A stretch of DNA of 64,000 bases, taken from contig NC_092580.1 in assembly GCF_037975245.1 (NCBI RefSeq), positions 13,925,001 through 13,989,000 on the forward strand. The letters run 5' to 3'. A program made the position numbers and the translations under genes. The stretch comes from Apostichopus japonicus (taxonomy: Eukaryota > Echinodermata > Holothuroidea > Aspidochirotida > Stichopodidae). Under the pieces are notes generated by a model that was given only the letters and a program-made list of their open reading frames with translations, made no database searches and had not been told where the DNA came from. Within the stretch, counting starts at the first letter, position 1. Every line of letters begins with the position of its first letter. Of this stretch, positions 11,401-23,060 are shown piece by piece.

Positions 11401-13975
11401 CTACTGCATATTTATATATATATTTCCAGATGACAAGAAATTCGGGCAAAAGTCCTGAAAAATTCGGGCAGCCTAAAAAATATATATATATATATATATA
11501 TTTTTTTTCTCCTCTTAGGCTGCCCGAATTTTCCAGGAAATTTGCCTGAATCTCTTGTCCTCTGGAAATTTCCCGAATTTCTTGGCCCCCCACCCCCCGG
11601 CCTCGTACGCCTACGGTTGGCGCGGAGCGTACAAGGAAAATTTTGGTTTTACAAACCCCTCATATGGCCGGAAACGGCCCTTCCCGAGTGTTCATTCTAG
11701 TTCCCTGGCCTCTTGCTAACTTGAGACACCTCAACTTTTATGTAGAAAAAGGGCACATTTTTAACCTGAGGAAAAGTGGGGGGGGCACGTGCCCCCTGTG
11801 CCCCCTGGTTCTGCCGCCCTTGCTAGTTCCCTGGCCTCTTGCTAACTTGAGACAACTCAATTTTTATGTAGAAAAAGGGCACATTTTTAACCTGAGGAAA
11901 AGTGGGGGGGCACGTGCCCCCTGTGCCCCCCCGGTTCCGCCGCCCTTGGTACAGTACCTCACTGCAACTTTGAGCCGCTACTGCATTATCAACTTCTTAT
12001 AATTTTCCAACTATTCCTTCTTGAATTTTTTAACTGTAAAATCTTTTATGCAATGCAAATCTATAGTAGACAAAGAATCAACAGTTATTCTTATTGAGAT
12101 TGTTTATCAGGCCTTGACAAATACAGTCACCAACTCGCCACTGGTGAGTATACTTCAGCTTTGGCGCATAGAAAAGCCAAAGCTATATGCTACTCCCAAT
12201 GGCGATTTGGAGACCGTATTTGGCCTGCTATACCATCACAATTGGAATAAAGTTTGGTAAAAAACCATATTCCATCCTAACATCCCATAAATTTCCTTGT
12301 CAGTATTTCCTTCTAAGAAATAACGAAATAAAAAAATAATTGTGCATATTGTTTCAATATTTTTGCTTCAATCACAGACTTATACAGTAGCTATAACTAT
12401 GAGAGCAAAGCGTATGCCATAGGCTAGCTGCTTGAAGACAAGAAAGACACATGCACTTAACAAATGTTGCATAAAATCCCCACAAAGCTCCGACTACATG
12501 GTAGCCTAACATCACAATAAGTCAAAATGGAAATCTAGTCTAACCATCTATTAATTCGCTCATATTATGTCGCTGCCCCTAAAAACATTCACCGAGTAAT
12601 TTCATTATTGCTGTTCCTTCGACCACATGGTAGCCTAACACCACACTCAGTCAAGTAGAAAATCTAGCCTAACCATGTGTTTATTCTCGGAATTTGTGTT
12701 GCAATTAGCTGACCCTAAAAATAGTCACTGAATGCTTTCATTATTGATACTATCTTCAACCACATGGTAGCCTAACACCACACCAATCTATATAATAGAT
12801 TTGTAGTATCTACTACAAGTTTGAAAGTCTGCATAAAATACATACCACCTAGGCATAGTCCTTGACTGTCAGTACAAATAACACCGACAACTCCTTGTTG
12901 GTTCATTCTGGAAGAAAAGAGCGGTTTAAAACATATCATCAATATGTACATTACATTCAAATAACTACAAATTAATGTTTCTAACACTTTCCCATCTTTC
13001 CAATGAATCCAAAGACATGATACACCTGCACCCCCCAACCCTTTGCATTTTGATATTGATATCAAGTGTTATAAACTGAAACTATATAAGGGTGGTAATT
13101 TCGAGGGCCTCTGGGTGTTTTGGCCATTCTAAATTGCAATGAAGATTCAAATGCTCACCCCTTAAAAAGCAACTTTGCCTGAGGTATGCAATAGCCAATG
13201 CCAACACACTTGGAAAGTAACTTATTTACTTATTACTAATTATTTAATTATTACTAAGTTCAATAAGATGTTTTCCACGTGAAATACAGCCGATGAAAAT
13301 AGTCAGTGATCTGCGATGCATGAGATTTATTAGTGATGAATACTTTGTAAACAAAGCTTACGTTGAAGTTACTTAGATCTATGATTATGAACGGATGCCG
13401 AACAGGTATACTTGAAATTATTCAGGAATATTTTATAAATTCCAGGACAGGATAGAAATCCAGGGACATGCACTTTTAATATGGGGATGGTAAATGAAAT
13501 TTGGGGACTGTCACAAGAAATTCAGAACATTTGGTCACCCTTAGATAAAACTAATTTTAGCTACCCATCATGCAAGTGTAGTCCAGCCCTTATGTTAGGC
13601 TAAGTAAGCTAGGCCTGACATTCAGATTCCCCTGCATGCACATGGGCTTATCGTTGTAAAAGTCCTGCCATGTTAAAACAAAAAAGAACACGATTCGCTT
13701 GTTTGTGGTCACCGTCCTTTAGCACATGGTCTTTGCTACTTTACCCGAAACCAGTCACTTTTTTTTTAAATTAGCCTAGCCTAGGCCTAACACTAACAGT
13801 ATCACTATCACAAGTAACAGTTAGGCCTAGGCCTAGTCGTGTTATGGTTTGCCTACTGTAGTGTGGCTTAGCCAGACGCTAATAGTTAGACATTCGGTTA
13901 TGGATATCACCTCCCTTAATGAAAGAAATGTACCACGTACGTTTCTTCAATTTCATTATTTAGACCAGTCTCCAT
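8432..13975 (-). CDS. LAMTOR5 homologue, Ragulator complex subunit (4 exons)
   Basis: Small roadblock-fold subunit of the lysosomal Ragulator complex, which tethers Rag GTPases for mTORC1 amino-acid signalling. Minus-strand exons are 13975-13941, 12907-12846, 8753-8636 and 8474-8432, with GT-AG junctions and matching phases (2, 1, 2). They give 85 aa against about 91 in human. The start METGLNNEIEET aligns with the human N-terminus, GVICTDSQGLCLG and VVCLESDKG are the family's signature stretches, and SAGVIAALALQAMQL is the central helix. The last exon (13 codons) is the least certain part, because its sequence is diverged and shorter than usual. Intron 2 is 4.1 kb and holds several repeats. 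No canonical AATAAA is visible between the stop and the satellite array about 70 bp downstream. Confidence 0.86.
8782..10150. other. Intron 2 of LAMTOR5, no further coding signal
   Basis: AT-rich intronic sequence. Short open frames on both strands show no recognisable motif, no splice-consistent partner and no low-complexity peptide of interest. I see nothing else supportable here. Confidence 0.5.
10155..10575. repeat. Diverged direct repeat, about 285-bp spacing
   Basis: The stretch from about 10155 (GCCCACTCATTAATATTCAT, then ACCACAAACAACAGGGCACA) recurs from about 10447 (GCCCACTCATCAATATGCAG, then ACCACAAACAATAGTGCACA). Both are followed by a similar sequence ending in TGTTTACAAGCT. This is an old two-unit duplication or two nested copies of a dispersed repeat inside LAMTOR5 intron 2. 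Confidence 0.6.
11028..11952 (+). repeat. Triplicated dispersed repeat (CACGTGCCCCC family)
   Basis: Three related segments (about 11028-11240, 11615-11824 and a shorter 11823-11952) share TTCCCTGGCCTCTTGCTAAC, TTTTTATGTAGAAAAA and a GC-rich end with GGGGGGCACGTGCCCCCTGT and GGTTCCGCCGCCCTTG. The first two also share the start GGTTGGCGCGGAGCGTAC. The GGGGCACGTGCCCC core is palindromic. An unrelated fold-back element sits between copies 1 and 2. The family is not recognised; it looks like a dispersed repeat of unknown class. Confidence 0.75.
11430..11565. repeat. Fold-back (palindromic) element
   Basis: Two arms of about 48 bp face each other across an AT-rich (TA)n centre. The left arm runs from about 11428 (CCAGATGACAAG...) to AATTCGGGCAGCCTAA at about 11476. 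The right arm begins TTAGGCTGCCCGAATT at about 11515 and ends CTTGTCCTCTGG at about 11561. Arms are about 85% complementary. Consistent with a MITE or fold-back element; a single-strand form would make a long hairpin. Confidence 0.75.
12490..12785. repeat. Three-unit tandem repeat, 129-138 bp
   Basis: CACATGGTAGCCTAACACCA-like starts occur at about 12494, 12622 and 12760, each followed by an AATCTAG(T/C)CTAACCAT stretch in the complete units. It lies just beyond LAMTOR5 exon 2 in intron 2 and has no coding content. Confidence 0.7.
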
Positions 13976-13999
13976 GTTTGAAGTCGATACTTTCCAAGG

Positions 14000-16900
14000 T
14001 ATAAAGCTGACAGTTCTATGTTATTGTAACTGATGGTTGCGTCCGTACCTCTACAATGCAAAACTTGTGAACTAGTGTTGCTGTCTGCAGCACTGCGACG
14101 TAATGTGAAAAATCTGGGTGACCAGTACGCAAGATAAATTTCCAACGAAACTGAGTTCAAGCATCGTATGAGCCAACTGGTTAATCGGCTATATTGAGAC
14201 CGATAATAGTCTATAATGGCCTACGCGCCTCAATGTTTGCCTCAGTCATGCAATCATGTGATACAGAAGATACGCTGACGAAAACAATACCGTAGCCTTT
14301 AAGTACCATAAACATAAGTCAAAGGAGATTTAGGAAATTAATCACTTTCTTGATGGCAATCAATACTTCTGAATTCTGTTGGGTTCATGACATGTCCATA
14401 TTTTTCTTTTCGGTTTCTTACATGATAGAATTATTTAAATGCTTTTAGCAAATTATGCAATTTAGTTAAGATTTTCATTTACTTGAGATGAAAGATATTT
14501 AAAACAGCCATGATAAATATTACAGATGAATTTGATATAAACTTGATATTGCATTAACGACTGACCTGCTGTGACGTGACATGTTAATTGAAAGGGATGA
14601 ATTCCTTTATAAAGGTTACTGGTTCTAATCCTGTTCAAGTCAAAGTTTTCGTGCTGTTGCTGTTCCATTGTTATACTTTTGCAATTCGTTTTCTGTTATT
14701 CTTTTACTCATAAATGGAGTGGCGACATCTTAGTAATCATGTCACGATTTCCATTTATTGCATTCCTCGTTAATACTTTCAATCCATTACAGAGTTACCT
14801 GAAACTGAACATATTAAACTAAAAGATATTACTCTCATATTATATCTGGATTTGAGAGGTCATTTCAAAGAACATATGGTCCTAAACATATCTTTGAAAA
14901 GCCAAAAAAGTTTCACATAGGTTTATGATATTTCATATGAAGAAAGGAGCACAAGTTGCGATGACCTTGGGAGGGGTCTAAGATGAGGGTCCCCCTACCC
15001 TTTGAAGAGAAAATTTCGACTTATTGTAAAGTATCGACTTATTTTTCAGGTGTTTAACTGTGGAATTTACTTGAAAGCTCATTACAAAATTGCAAAACTC
15101 TTCGTTCTTTCAAAAAGGCATGTAAGGAAAAGTTATTGATGATTTATGGAAGCTAATTATTTTCCTTGGAATAAAAGTTCAGTTGTTATTTGTGTGTGTG
15201 TGTGTGAATTTTTATTTAGACTTTGTTTTATTTTATTTGTTAGTAGATGCCCAAAGAAAAAAATGGATGTAAATTTTCCAGTAAAACATATATATTCAAC
15301 AAACTGGGGGAAAAGTGTTTATAAGTATTTTACTTCTTTTTTTCTCCCTTTCCATGCATTGGTTATGTTGTATTTATGTTTATGTATATGTTTCATTGTC
15401 ATTGTCAAAAAAATTGAAGGGTACGTACATGGAGCAAAATATTTGAAGATAAAATGCTCAATCCAGCGGGTAACTATTTCAAGACATGATGTCCATGAAG
15501 GCGGCCAAAATCCAACTTAATATGCATTTTAAAGATCAACTGAATTAGACAATAAATATTGATAACTTACCTTCTTGCGCTCAAAGCTAGATTTCCAAAT
15601 TTCAAGGTTGAAACTTGTCTTACTGTAGTAAACACAACCACCTAACCAGCTACCTAAAAGTCATGACTGCCGACAATTATTAAAACATTAGTAAAAAGAT
15701 GGCACAGTCGTAGGAAGTTCGCAGGTATGGTAGAAACCTTGTTTTTTTGTAATACATGGAGTTTGTAGATGACTGGATGAAAGTGTTCTCTCTTCCAAAT
15801 AAAAAAAAGTTGGAAGAAGAAAATACAAAAAACTTTACATTGAAGTATTCCCTCCAGATTCCTTATCAATATATATAGTTACATACAATATAAAAATAGG
15901 ACAAAAAAACACTTGTTTAGATTTTTAATTTGAGGATTTAATGTCTGCAGTTTGTACAATGCAAAGACGAGGAAAAAACTCTGACATTGCACACACACAC
16001 ACACACTGACTAACTCACTCACACACACTCATACAAACAAGCACATACATGGTAAGAAAATAACCTGTTGCATAACAATTTCAACAATAAGAAGAGGAAA
16101 TATTATCCAAAGATGGATCCAGGATTCTAAAAAGGACGGGGTGTGGCACAGGGATTGTTTAAAACCTGACACCCTATCACCCTTCCTGGGGTCCTCCTTC
16201 AAGAAAACCATAGACTTTTTGGCATGTGATGGTGCATTCTGAGGCATATTTAGGCTATTAATTAGGTTTGCAATTACATCTACATGCATGGTACTTATAA
16301 CTACTCTTTAATTTGTTTTGAGATTGAAAGTGGGGGGGGGGGGGGGGAATTTATATCTAAAAGCTATCAGATTTTTTTGTATATCCTCCTACATTGGATT
16401 CAGCTTCAACAACTTCCAAGCCTCCTCCTCCTCCCACTCACCCACCCACCCACCCCCTTTCCTTTTTTTATTAAAAAACCTGAATATATCCCTGGTACGT
16501 TTCCTGACTGAGTGAAACATTTACTTCTCTAAATTTTAACACTCTTCAATGTCTGAAAGTACTTTCCACATGAAGGTACTGTTGGAAACTTCCAGCAATT
16601 TTTAGCTCATGCTCAAATTTTGGGGCAAATTTAGTAATGACCTTTAACCCCAGTGTTTTTCATATACCTTAAAAGTTTACATCATGCCAAAGGTTTACTC
16701 TGAGCTTATTGGCAGCTGTATCGAAGCACACACATTATCAATTGCACGATGAGGATGATGAGGAGGAGAAAACCGACATTGACAAGCTAAAGGCACTTGC
16801 GTATATGTAATGGTTCACAGGTATGAAAAACTCCTCTTCTGACGATTGGCGAGATTGGTCACTCAGGTTGCATTAGAAATATTTTCTGCAATGTCTACCA

Positions 16901-18590
16901 TGTCCAGAAAAACTAAAATTATCTCAAGTTTTGTTGCTGAGCCTGTTGGGAGGGGGGGAGCATGTGGAGCCTAGTGGTTTATGAAAACCTCAAAATTGCC
17001 CCTTTTCATAAGTAAAAAGTGCCCCTTTTCAATAAAAATCATTCATCTAGTTTCATCAAATTATAAAGATCCCTTCTGACATTCCAAATAGTACACTTTT
17101 TGTTGAAAACTTTAAATATAATTGTTCATTAAAAAATGCCTTGCTCTATTAAAAAAATTTAGAAATGATGCAATTAATTAGTATCAATTTGTTGGGAAAC
17201 ATTAAAACACGTTGTGGTACAGAATATGTATAGAGAATCCAGTTTGTTTGAAAGTTATGAGAAAACTTTGTGGTTGCTGGTCAAATCAAATTAAAGTCAC
17301 AGGTCCCACTGCCCCTCAAAGTTTGTGCCCCCATGCCCCTCCCATCCTACTCCCATCCTACTCTAGCTTCTGTTGGTCATGTCTCTGTTAATCATATCCA
17401 AATCCATAATCCAACCATTCAGCTCTTTCTTGTTCTATAGTACTGCACACAATCCTTTCTACAGTCCAAAATTACATTAACATAAAATGACAAAAATGTT
17501 AAATTGCAACTACATAGTACCTTTCGGATATGATTACAGTTACTGAATCTTACATTATGAGACCAACTACTCTACATATGGAAAATTACAATGGCACACT
17601 ACACTTGAGTCTCGTAAACTTTTATCACCCAAACCTTCTTTCTTTCGTGGACAACATCTGACCCCACCCTGGCTATTAAAGTCCCGGTTTGAATGTAGTT
17701 CTCAGTATCCAAAAATATAGTTAACGCCGTTAAGATAAAAATTTGATGTTGATGTTGATTGTGATATTTTATTTTGTATTGATACCAACTGCATTTTTTA
17801 ACAAACTAGATATTTTCTTTGGCTTTTGTTTTAAGCAAAAATCCTCCATTGAACTCCTTTATTTTACATTATTTAGTAAGAAAACTCACTGAGCAGTGAT
17901 CATCTTGTAAAAATTTGATGTAAAAATTTGAAATGTATTTCTAAAGGTAGAAAAATCTGAGCAAGGCTCAGATAAAGAATGAGGTGTTAAGACTTTATCT
18001 TAATTATTGTACTATACTCTTTGAAAGCTATGTTTTTTAAATTTATTTCCTGTTTGTGATTTTGTCCCCTTCTGTAACTTCTTCCTCTCTCTACAAACAC
18101 TAACAGAGAACCTTATGCTTTCACCTTTGTTTACTCTGTGATTGCAAAGCCTAAAAAACAAAACAATTCCATGACACTGATTTATAGTGCCTTAAGATCA
18201 GTTAATGATAAGCTGCATAGAAAACTTACCCTATGCTTTAATATTAAATGTATGTTCCTTAACTCAAGTTGTGTCACAACGACAGTACCATAAAAAAAAA
18301 TCAATTTCGTAAATATATTAGTCGTGGAAGAAACGAATGACTTATCAGTTTAAAGAAGAAGAAAAAACTGTCGGCTCACTCTTGCTGTTTGCTATAAACC
18401 TCAGACTTTAATAGACTTGAACTTGAGGACATTTCAACCTACCGGTTACAATTCGTTCTTTCATACTGTTAGTTGACGGCTCTCCTACAGGTGGGACACA
18501 TCAAAACCACCAGTAACACCTCATCTCTCACGAAGATACTTTGACAATTCTCCGACGACGGAAAACACTTCCAACGACCACCACCACCGT
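14000..18590. other. Intergenic, no gene recognised
   Basis: This lies between the LAMTOR5 start and the 3' end of the NPL-zinc-finger gene. It holds a G17 tract at about 16332-16347, (CA)n near 15990, several AGGCCTA-type motifs near 13790-13840 and short low-complexity open frames. The 124-codon frame from 15146 is T-rich and has no protein-like composition. A short acidic frame ending in DIDKLKALAYM and a stop at about 16733-16819 might be an orphan terminal exon, but I cannot connect it to anything. TTTATT at about 17858 is a possible minus-strand AATAAA for the NPL gene. Confidence 0.5.
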
Positions 18591-18596
18591 CCGCCA

Positions 18597-21500
18597 TTAT
18601 CTGGGATCGCACTTGTTATTTCCGTGTTCCTCCTCGTGAATTCGTCTTCCCACACGAGAGGTGAAGGACGCTCTGCAGTAACGACACTTGAAGAACATCT
18701 GTTTCTCGGTCAGAGGTTTATGGATTTCTTTCTTCCTAAATTTATATATCTTTGACGAATACTTGGCTTTGACGTAATCTGCCAACCTTTTCTTCTGTAT
18801 TCGTGTCATTTGTTCCTGAGGTGTCTTAGTATGTCTCTGCTGAGATCCGACAGGGTAGGGTAGATAATCTTGCGTGGTGACCGGGGTTAGTTCGTTGCCG
18901 TGCAAGTGGCAGGGCGGTGGATTTGTTAATGACATCTCTGTCGGACTCTGCTGTCGATCCTGAGAAGTACGTTTTGGAATCGTCCGCTGAGATCGTTGCT
19001 CGTTCGAGCGAGGACTCGATCCCGCCCTGGCTCTGCCTTGGATGATGGAGAGACAAGAGAGAAGATAAAAATGCAATATTAATTATGCATAGCACTGTGA
19101 GAGGAAATTTATATATGTTTTATGAAACACTTTATTTTGAAACAAACCTGATTCATCATGCACACAAAATTCAGCATTCCAATTACCACAAAAGCACTTA
19201 CTTTGGACATATGTTCCTAACTTCGATATAAAAATACTAATAAATCCATATATTCTTACACTTCAAAGTCAAGATTGACGTTCGCAGATTACACTGACAG
19301 AGTTTGAGTATGATATGTTCATAACTCTCTGGCAAACTGGTTCATACATGTGCTGTAGTTTTGTCCGTACAGTGTCATGTGATCAATCAGGTGATTGTTA
19401 CAAATAAGCTCTCACACAACAGAACAGTCACTTAAAACAAGAATATTTCACTCTGATATTTTCGGCACTATGCTCTACATCAAATGTCAACAACCAAACA
19501 TTGCTACTTCTCACCACCGAAAGATTTATTGTGGGAAAAATTGGAAAATATGAGCCCTAATCCTCACTATATTTTAGGATTTGTTGGTTCAGTTAAAAGC
19601 TTAAACTTGCCTACCCATTATGCAATAATGATCAGTGCATAATATTGCAATACTTGATACCGTGGGACATAATCTCATGATTCAAATGGTTCCTAGGAAA
19701 GAAATGACAAGGGAGTTTGAATTTTGACATTCTCAACATTATCATCTTCCTTAAAAGCAGCAGAAAGAATTTTAAGTTTCCAATTTTTCAATGTCCAACT
19801 TTAACTTTAAAGGAGGTTGATTGAGAGGGAAATATCTACAACTAAATAAGGAGTCCTAAGTAATCATAGTGGGTGCTCGTAAGAATACCACACAAGTAGC
19901 TGTTTTATTTTCCAAATAGTTAAATTTACATTTTTTTCCCTCAAATGTTGGAGAGACATTGCAAATTCACAACAAGAATTATCTTAACTTTCTCTCAATA
20001 GGGACTACTACTGACATAAATTTCTGTTTGCAAATATTAGCAAGCTAGAAATTCTAAATACAAGTTTCAAAATTATCTCCTGAGAGGTTGTGATACTCCT
20101 TATTAATGACTAACTAGAGGGCAGTAATGAGTAATTGGTCAATTAAATGTGAAAGTCTGGCAAAACAAATTTCGACAGTAAATTTCTTGGTCGAGATTAA
20201 GCCTGGTTGAAGATTATTTGACTTTCTTTATAAGTTTAGGCAATACTGATAACCTTTGACCTAACAAACAATAGCACAACAACAGCTGCTATCACAATGC
20301 TTTCAATTGTCTAATGAAACAGGTAAGCCTCTTTTTTCTGTTCTTTCGTTATTTCTTTCTAGTCACTTTGCCAAAGAAATGACAAAGACAATTAATCCTT
20401 CGTCATAGAAGCTTCTTTTTTTCTTTTTTACCTTGTGAAAACGTTATTTTATGAATGCTTCCTTGGTTAGAATGCTGCATGTGCAAAATCTAGCTTGCAT
20501 GCAAAAAAACAGCATGTTAATAAACAGCTTTTTTGAAATAATAAACAACATGTTCAAAACAAAGCATGCTTTAAGAAACAGTATGTTAATAAACAGCATT
20601 TTTAATAAAAATAAACAGCATGTTAATAAACAGCATTTTTTTTAAACAAAGCATACTTAGAAAAAAAAAAAAAAAGCATATTAAAAAAATAGCATGTTAA
20701 AAATTGTCTTGCTGTTTCAGCAGCATGTCAAACTGTCATTGGGGAGTTGTTAAAGTGGGGTGGTTATTTTTGCTCCATGAACACATTGCAATAAGCTACA
20801 ACACAGACAATACATTTCAGTTACCCTCTTCGAAAGGGAAGACTCTGGCAGCCGACACTCCTTTCTCTTTCCGATCGTTTGGCGCTATCCAAACATTTCG
20901 TTTTCCCAGTTTTGATTCGGAGGGCGTTTTAATTCTCATGTCACGCTTGAATCTGCAAAATTTACATCGGCTCGCAGATAGTCGGCAACGGCACGAAACA
21001 GCGGAACTGACCATAGACCGGGATCGAACGGCCGGGTAAATGATATCCGACAAAATGGTCACTTCTGGCTCAGTATCAGAGTTATAAGTTTCCAGCTTCA
21101 TAACCCTGCTGTCTGTGAAGCCACCAGAGAAATTGCACTTTTACGATCCATCTGGCATTTTATTTGCTGTTCCAAGTTTTCTTGTTCGGTAATAAAAATG
21201 CTATTTGTTTACCTCAATGATGTACAAGCATTATGATGTACACGCATTTTTCTAACTTTTGGACTTAAGGAGCATGCAGGGGCCTAGCTAAATTCCAAGC
21301 ATGACGGTAGAAGACAAAACAGCATGGGCATTATCTAATGCAAATGTTGTCAGCATTAAGCATGAATTTATTTAAATACTTTGCAAAAGATGTAAACAAA
21401 AAAATGAAACAAAACAAATGCCTGTTTGGGTAATAAACAAACAGACAAACAATCAAAGAAACAAACAACCTATACTGATAGAAGCCCAGCTACTAGGGAA

Positions 21501-22993
21501 TGATAAAAGAGCTGCTTGTGGTGCAAGTGTGAAAGCACAGACTCTATATTCTGCTCATAAAATTGAGTTCAATTTGTGGGCGATAATTGAATGTGCACCA
21601 AACGACACAAACAATGTCATCGACATACACGTAAAATCTGCACCGCTTAACGTTGACTAGGAGACGTGCAGAGACACGTACCAACCATGGAGGGTCATGT
21701 GACATGCTCCCCCAAGTAGCTTCTAACTCTCATCATACTCCTTGTATGTGCCGCATATTAACTACTCATGTCACGATAATTGGCAGCCACAGTCCAGGTG
21801 AAAAGTCCAGGTGAAAAATAAGCGAGCCCCAGAACTTTAGCCGATTGATACGACCCTTTCAATGTTTTCCGCAATTTTCAATTTCCAAGCTGTTATTTTC
21901 TTTCAAACGATTTAACTGCAGGAGATAGGCATTTAACATATCAGGACTGTGCACAATCGACATATGCATAGGCAGCTCCTTGCACAGGAGTCTCCTTGCG
22001 GTATCTGCGCAACCAAGCATGTAACATGATAGGAGCGAACGCCATCCACAGTCTGTAAGATTCTGACTGTACAGCAGATGATTGAATTGTAGCTGGAGTC
22101 CGTGTGGATCGAGCCTTTTCTGACACAGACAACATCACTAATTCATAATCATCCAAACCTAAGCAATTAACCTCAAATTTACCGTCAATGCATGTAAATA
22201 GCCGCATTCTGTTGTCTACAAAACTCCTTTCACTTCAAACTGACATAGGTTTTAATAACATGTTAGTAGTATAGGGGGGGGGAGCATATCACATGACCCT
22301 CCATGGTTGGGACATTTTCTTACTGTGTAGCAAGGCATCCAGATTTATGTTTATGTATATATGTATAAATTTTTTTAAAACTACTCGCCAACTGGCGACC
22401 GAGTCTAAAATTCTACTCGCCAAAACGCCATTTTTTCTCGCAAAGTGTTTGTGTGATATAAGCCTAGGTAGTATTGCCTTACTTAGGATATCGCGGTTTA
22501 GTGTTACTGTTAGTTGTTTACAGCAAAAACGATCTATTTAAATTGTGCTTCGTCAAAAGTGTTTAAAACATGATATTCATGCGTTACCCCTGTTTGAGTT
22601 GTCATTACGCATTTATTTAAGTTTGTAGTTTTCCAGTTTGGTTACACCTATCCTGCATCATTTAGTCAATTAGTATCAAATTAGTTTCGAGCTGGTGAAC
22701 AGAGCTGTTGCTTAGGACCTACTTGTAACAGTGCACTTGATAATTCTACTGTGATGTGTAACATTAGGCAATAGGCCTTTGTTGATTGGCTCACAAGTTA
22801 ATAGTAAGCCTATCGTATAAAGGCAGTGAGCGAATGAGCCACTCGCCAAAATGTCGAGCGTAATGCATTTTTTGCTCGCTAGTCGCAAATTCTAGTCGCC
22901 ATTGGCGAGTTGGCGACCGTATTTGTTGAGGCCTGATGTATATGTATATGTATGTATGTATATATATATATATATGTATATGTATATGTATAT

Positions 22994-23060
<67 letters not shown>

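Noticed and set aside
15146-15520. 124-aa plus frame
   Set aside because: T-rich composition, no motif, no linked exon, no codon bias like that of the real genes.
21941-22207. 88-aa minus frame as an exon of the NPL-zinc-finger gene
   Set aside because: It lies wholly within a MITE, has no good donor, and the flanking exons 9 and 10 already join in phase without it.
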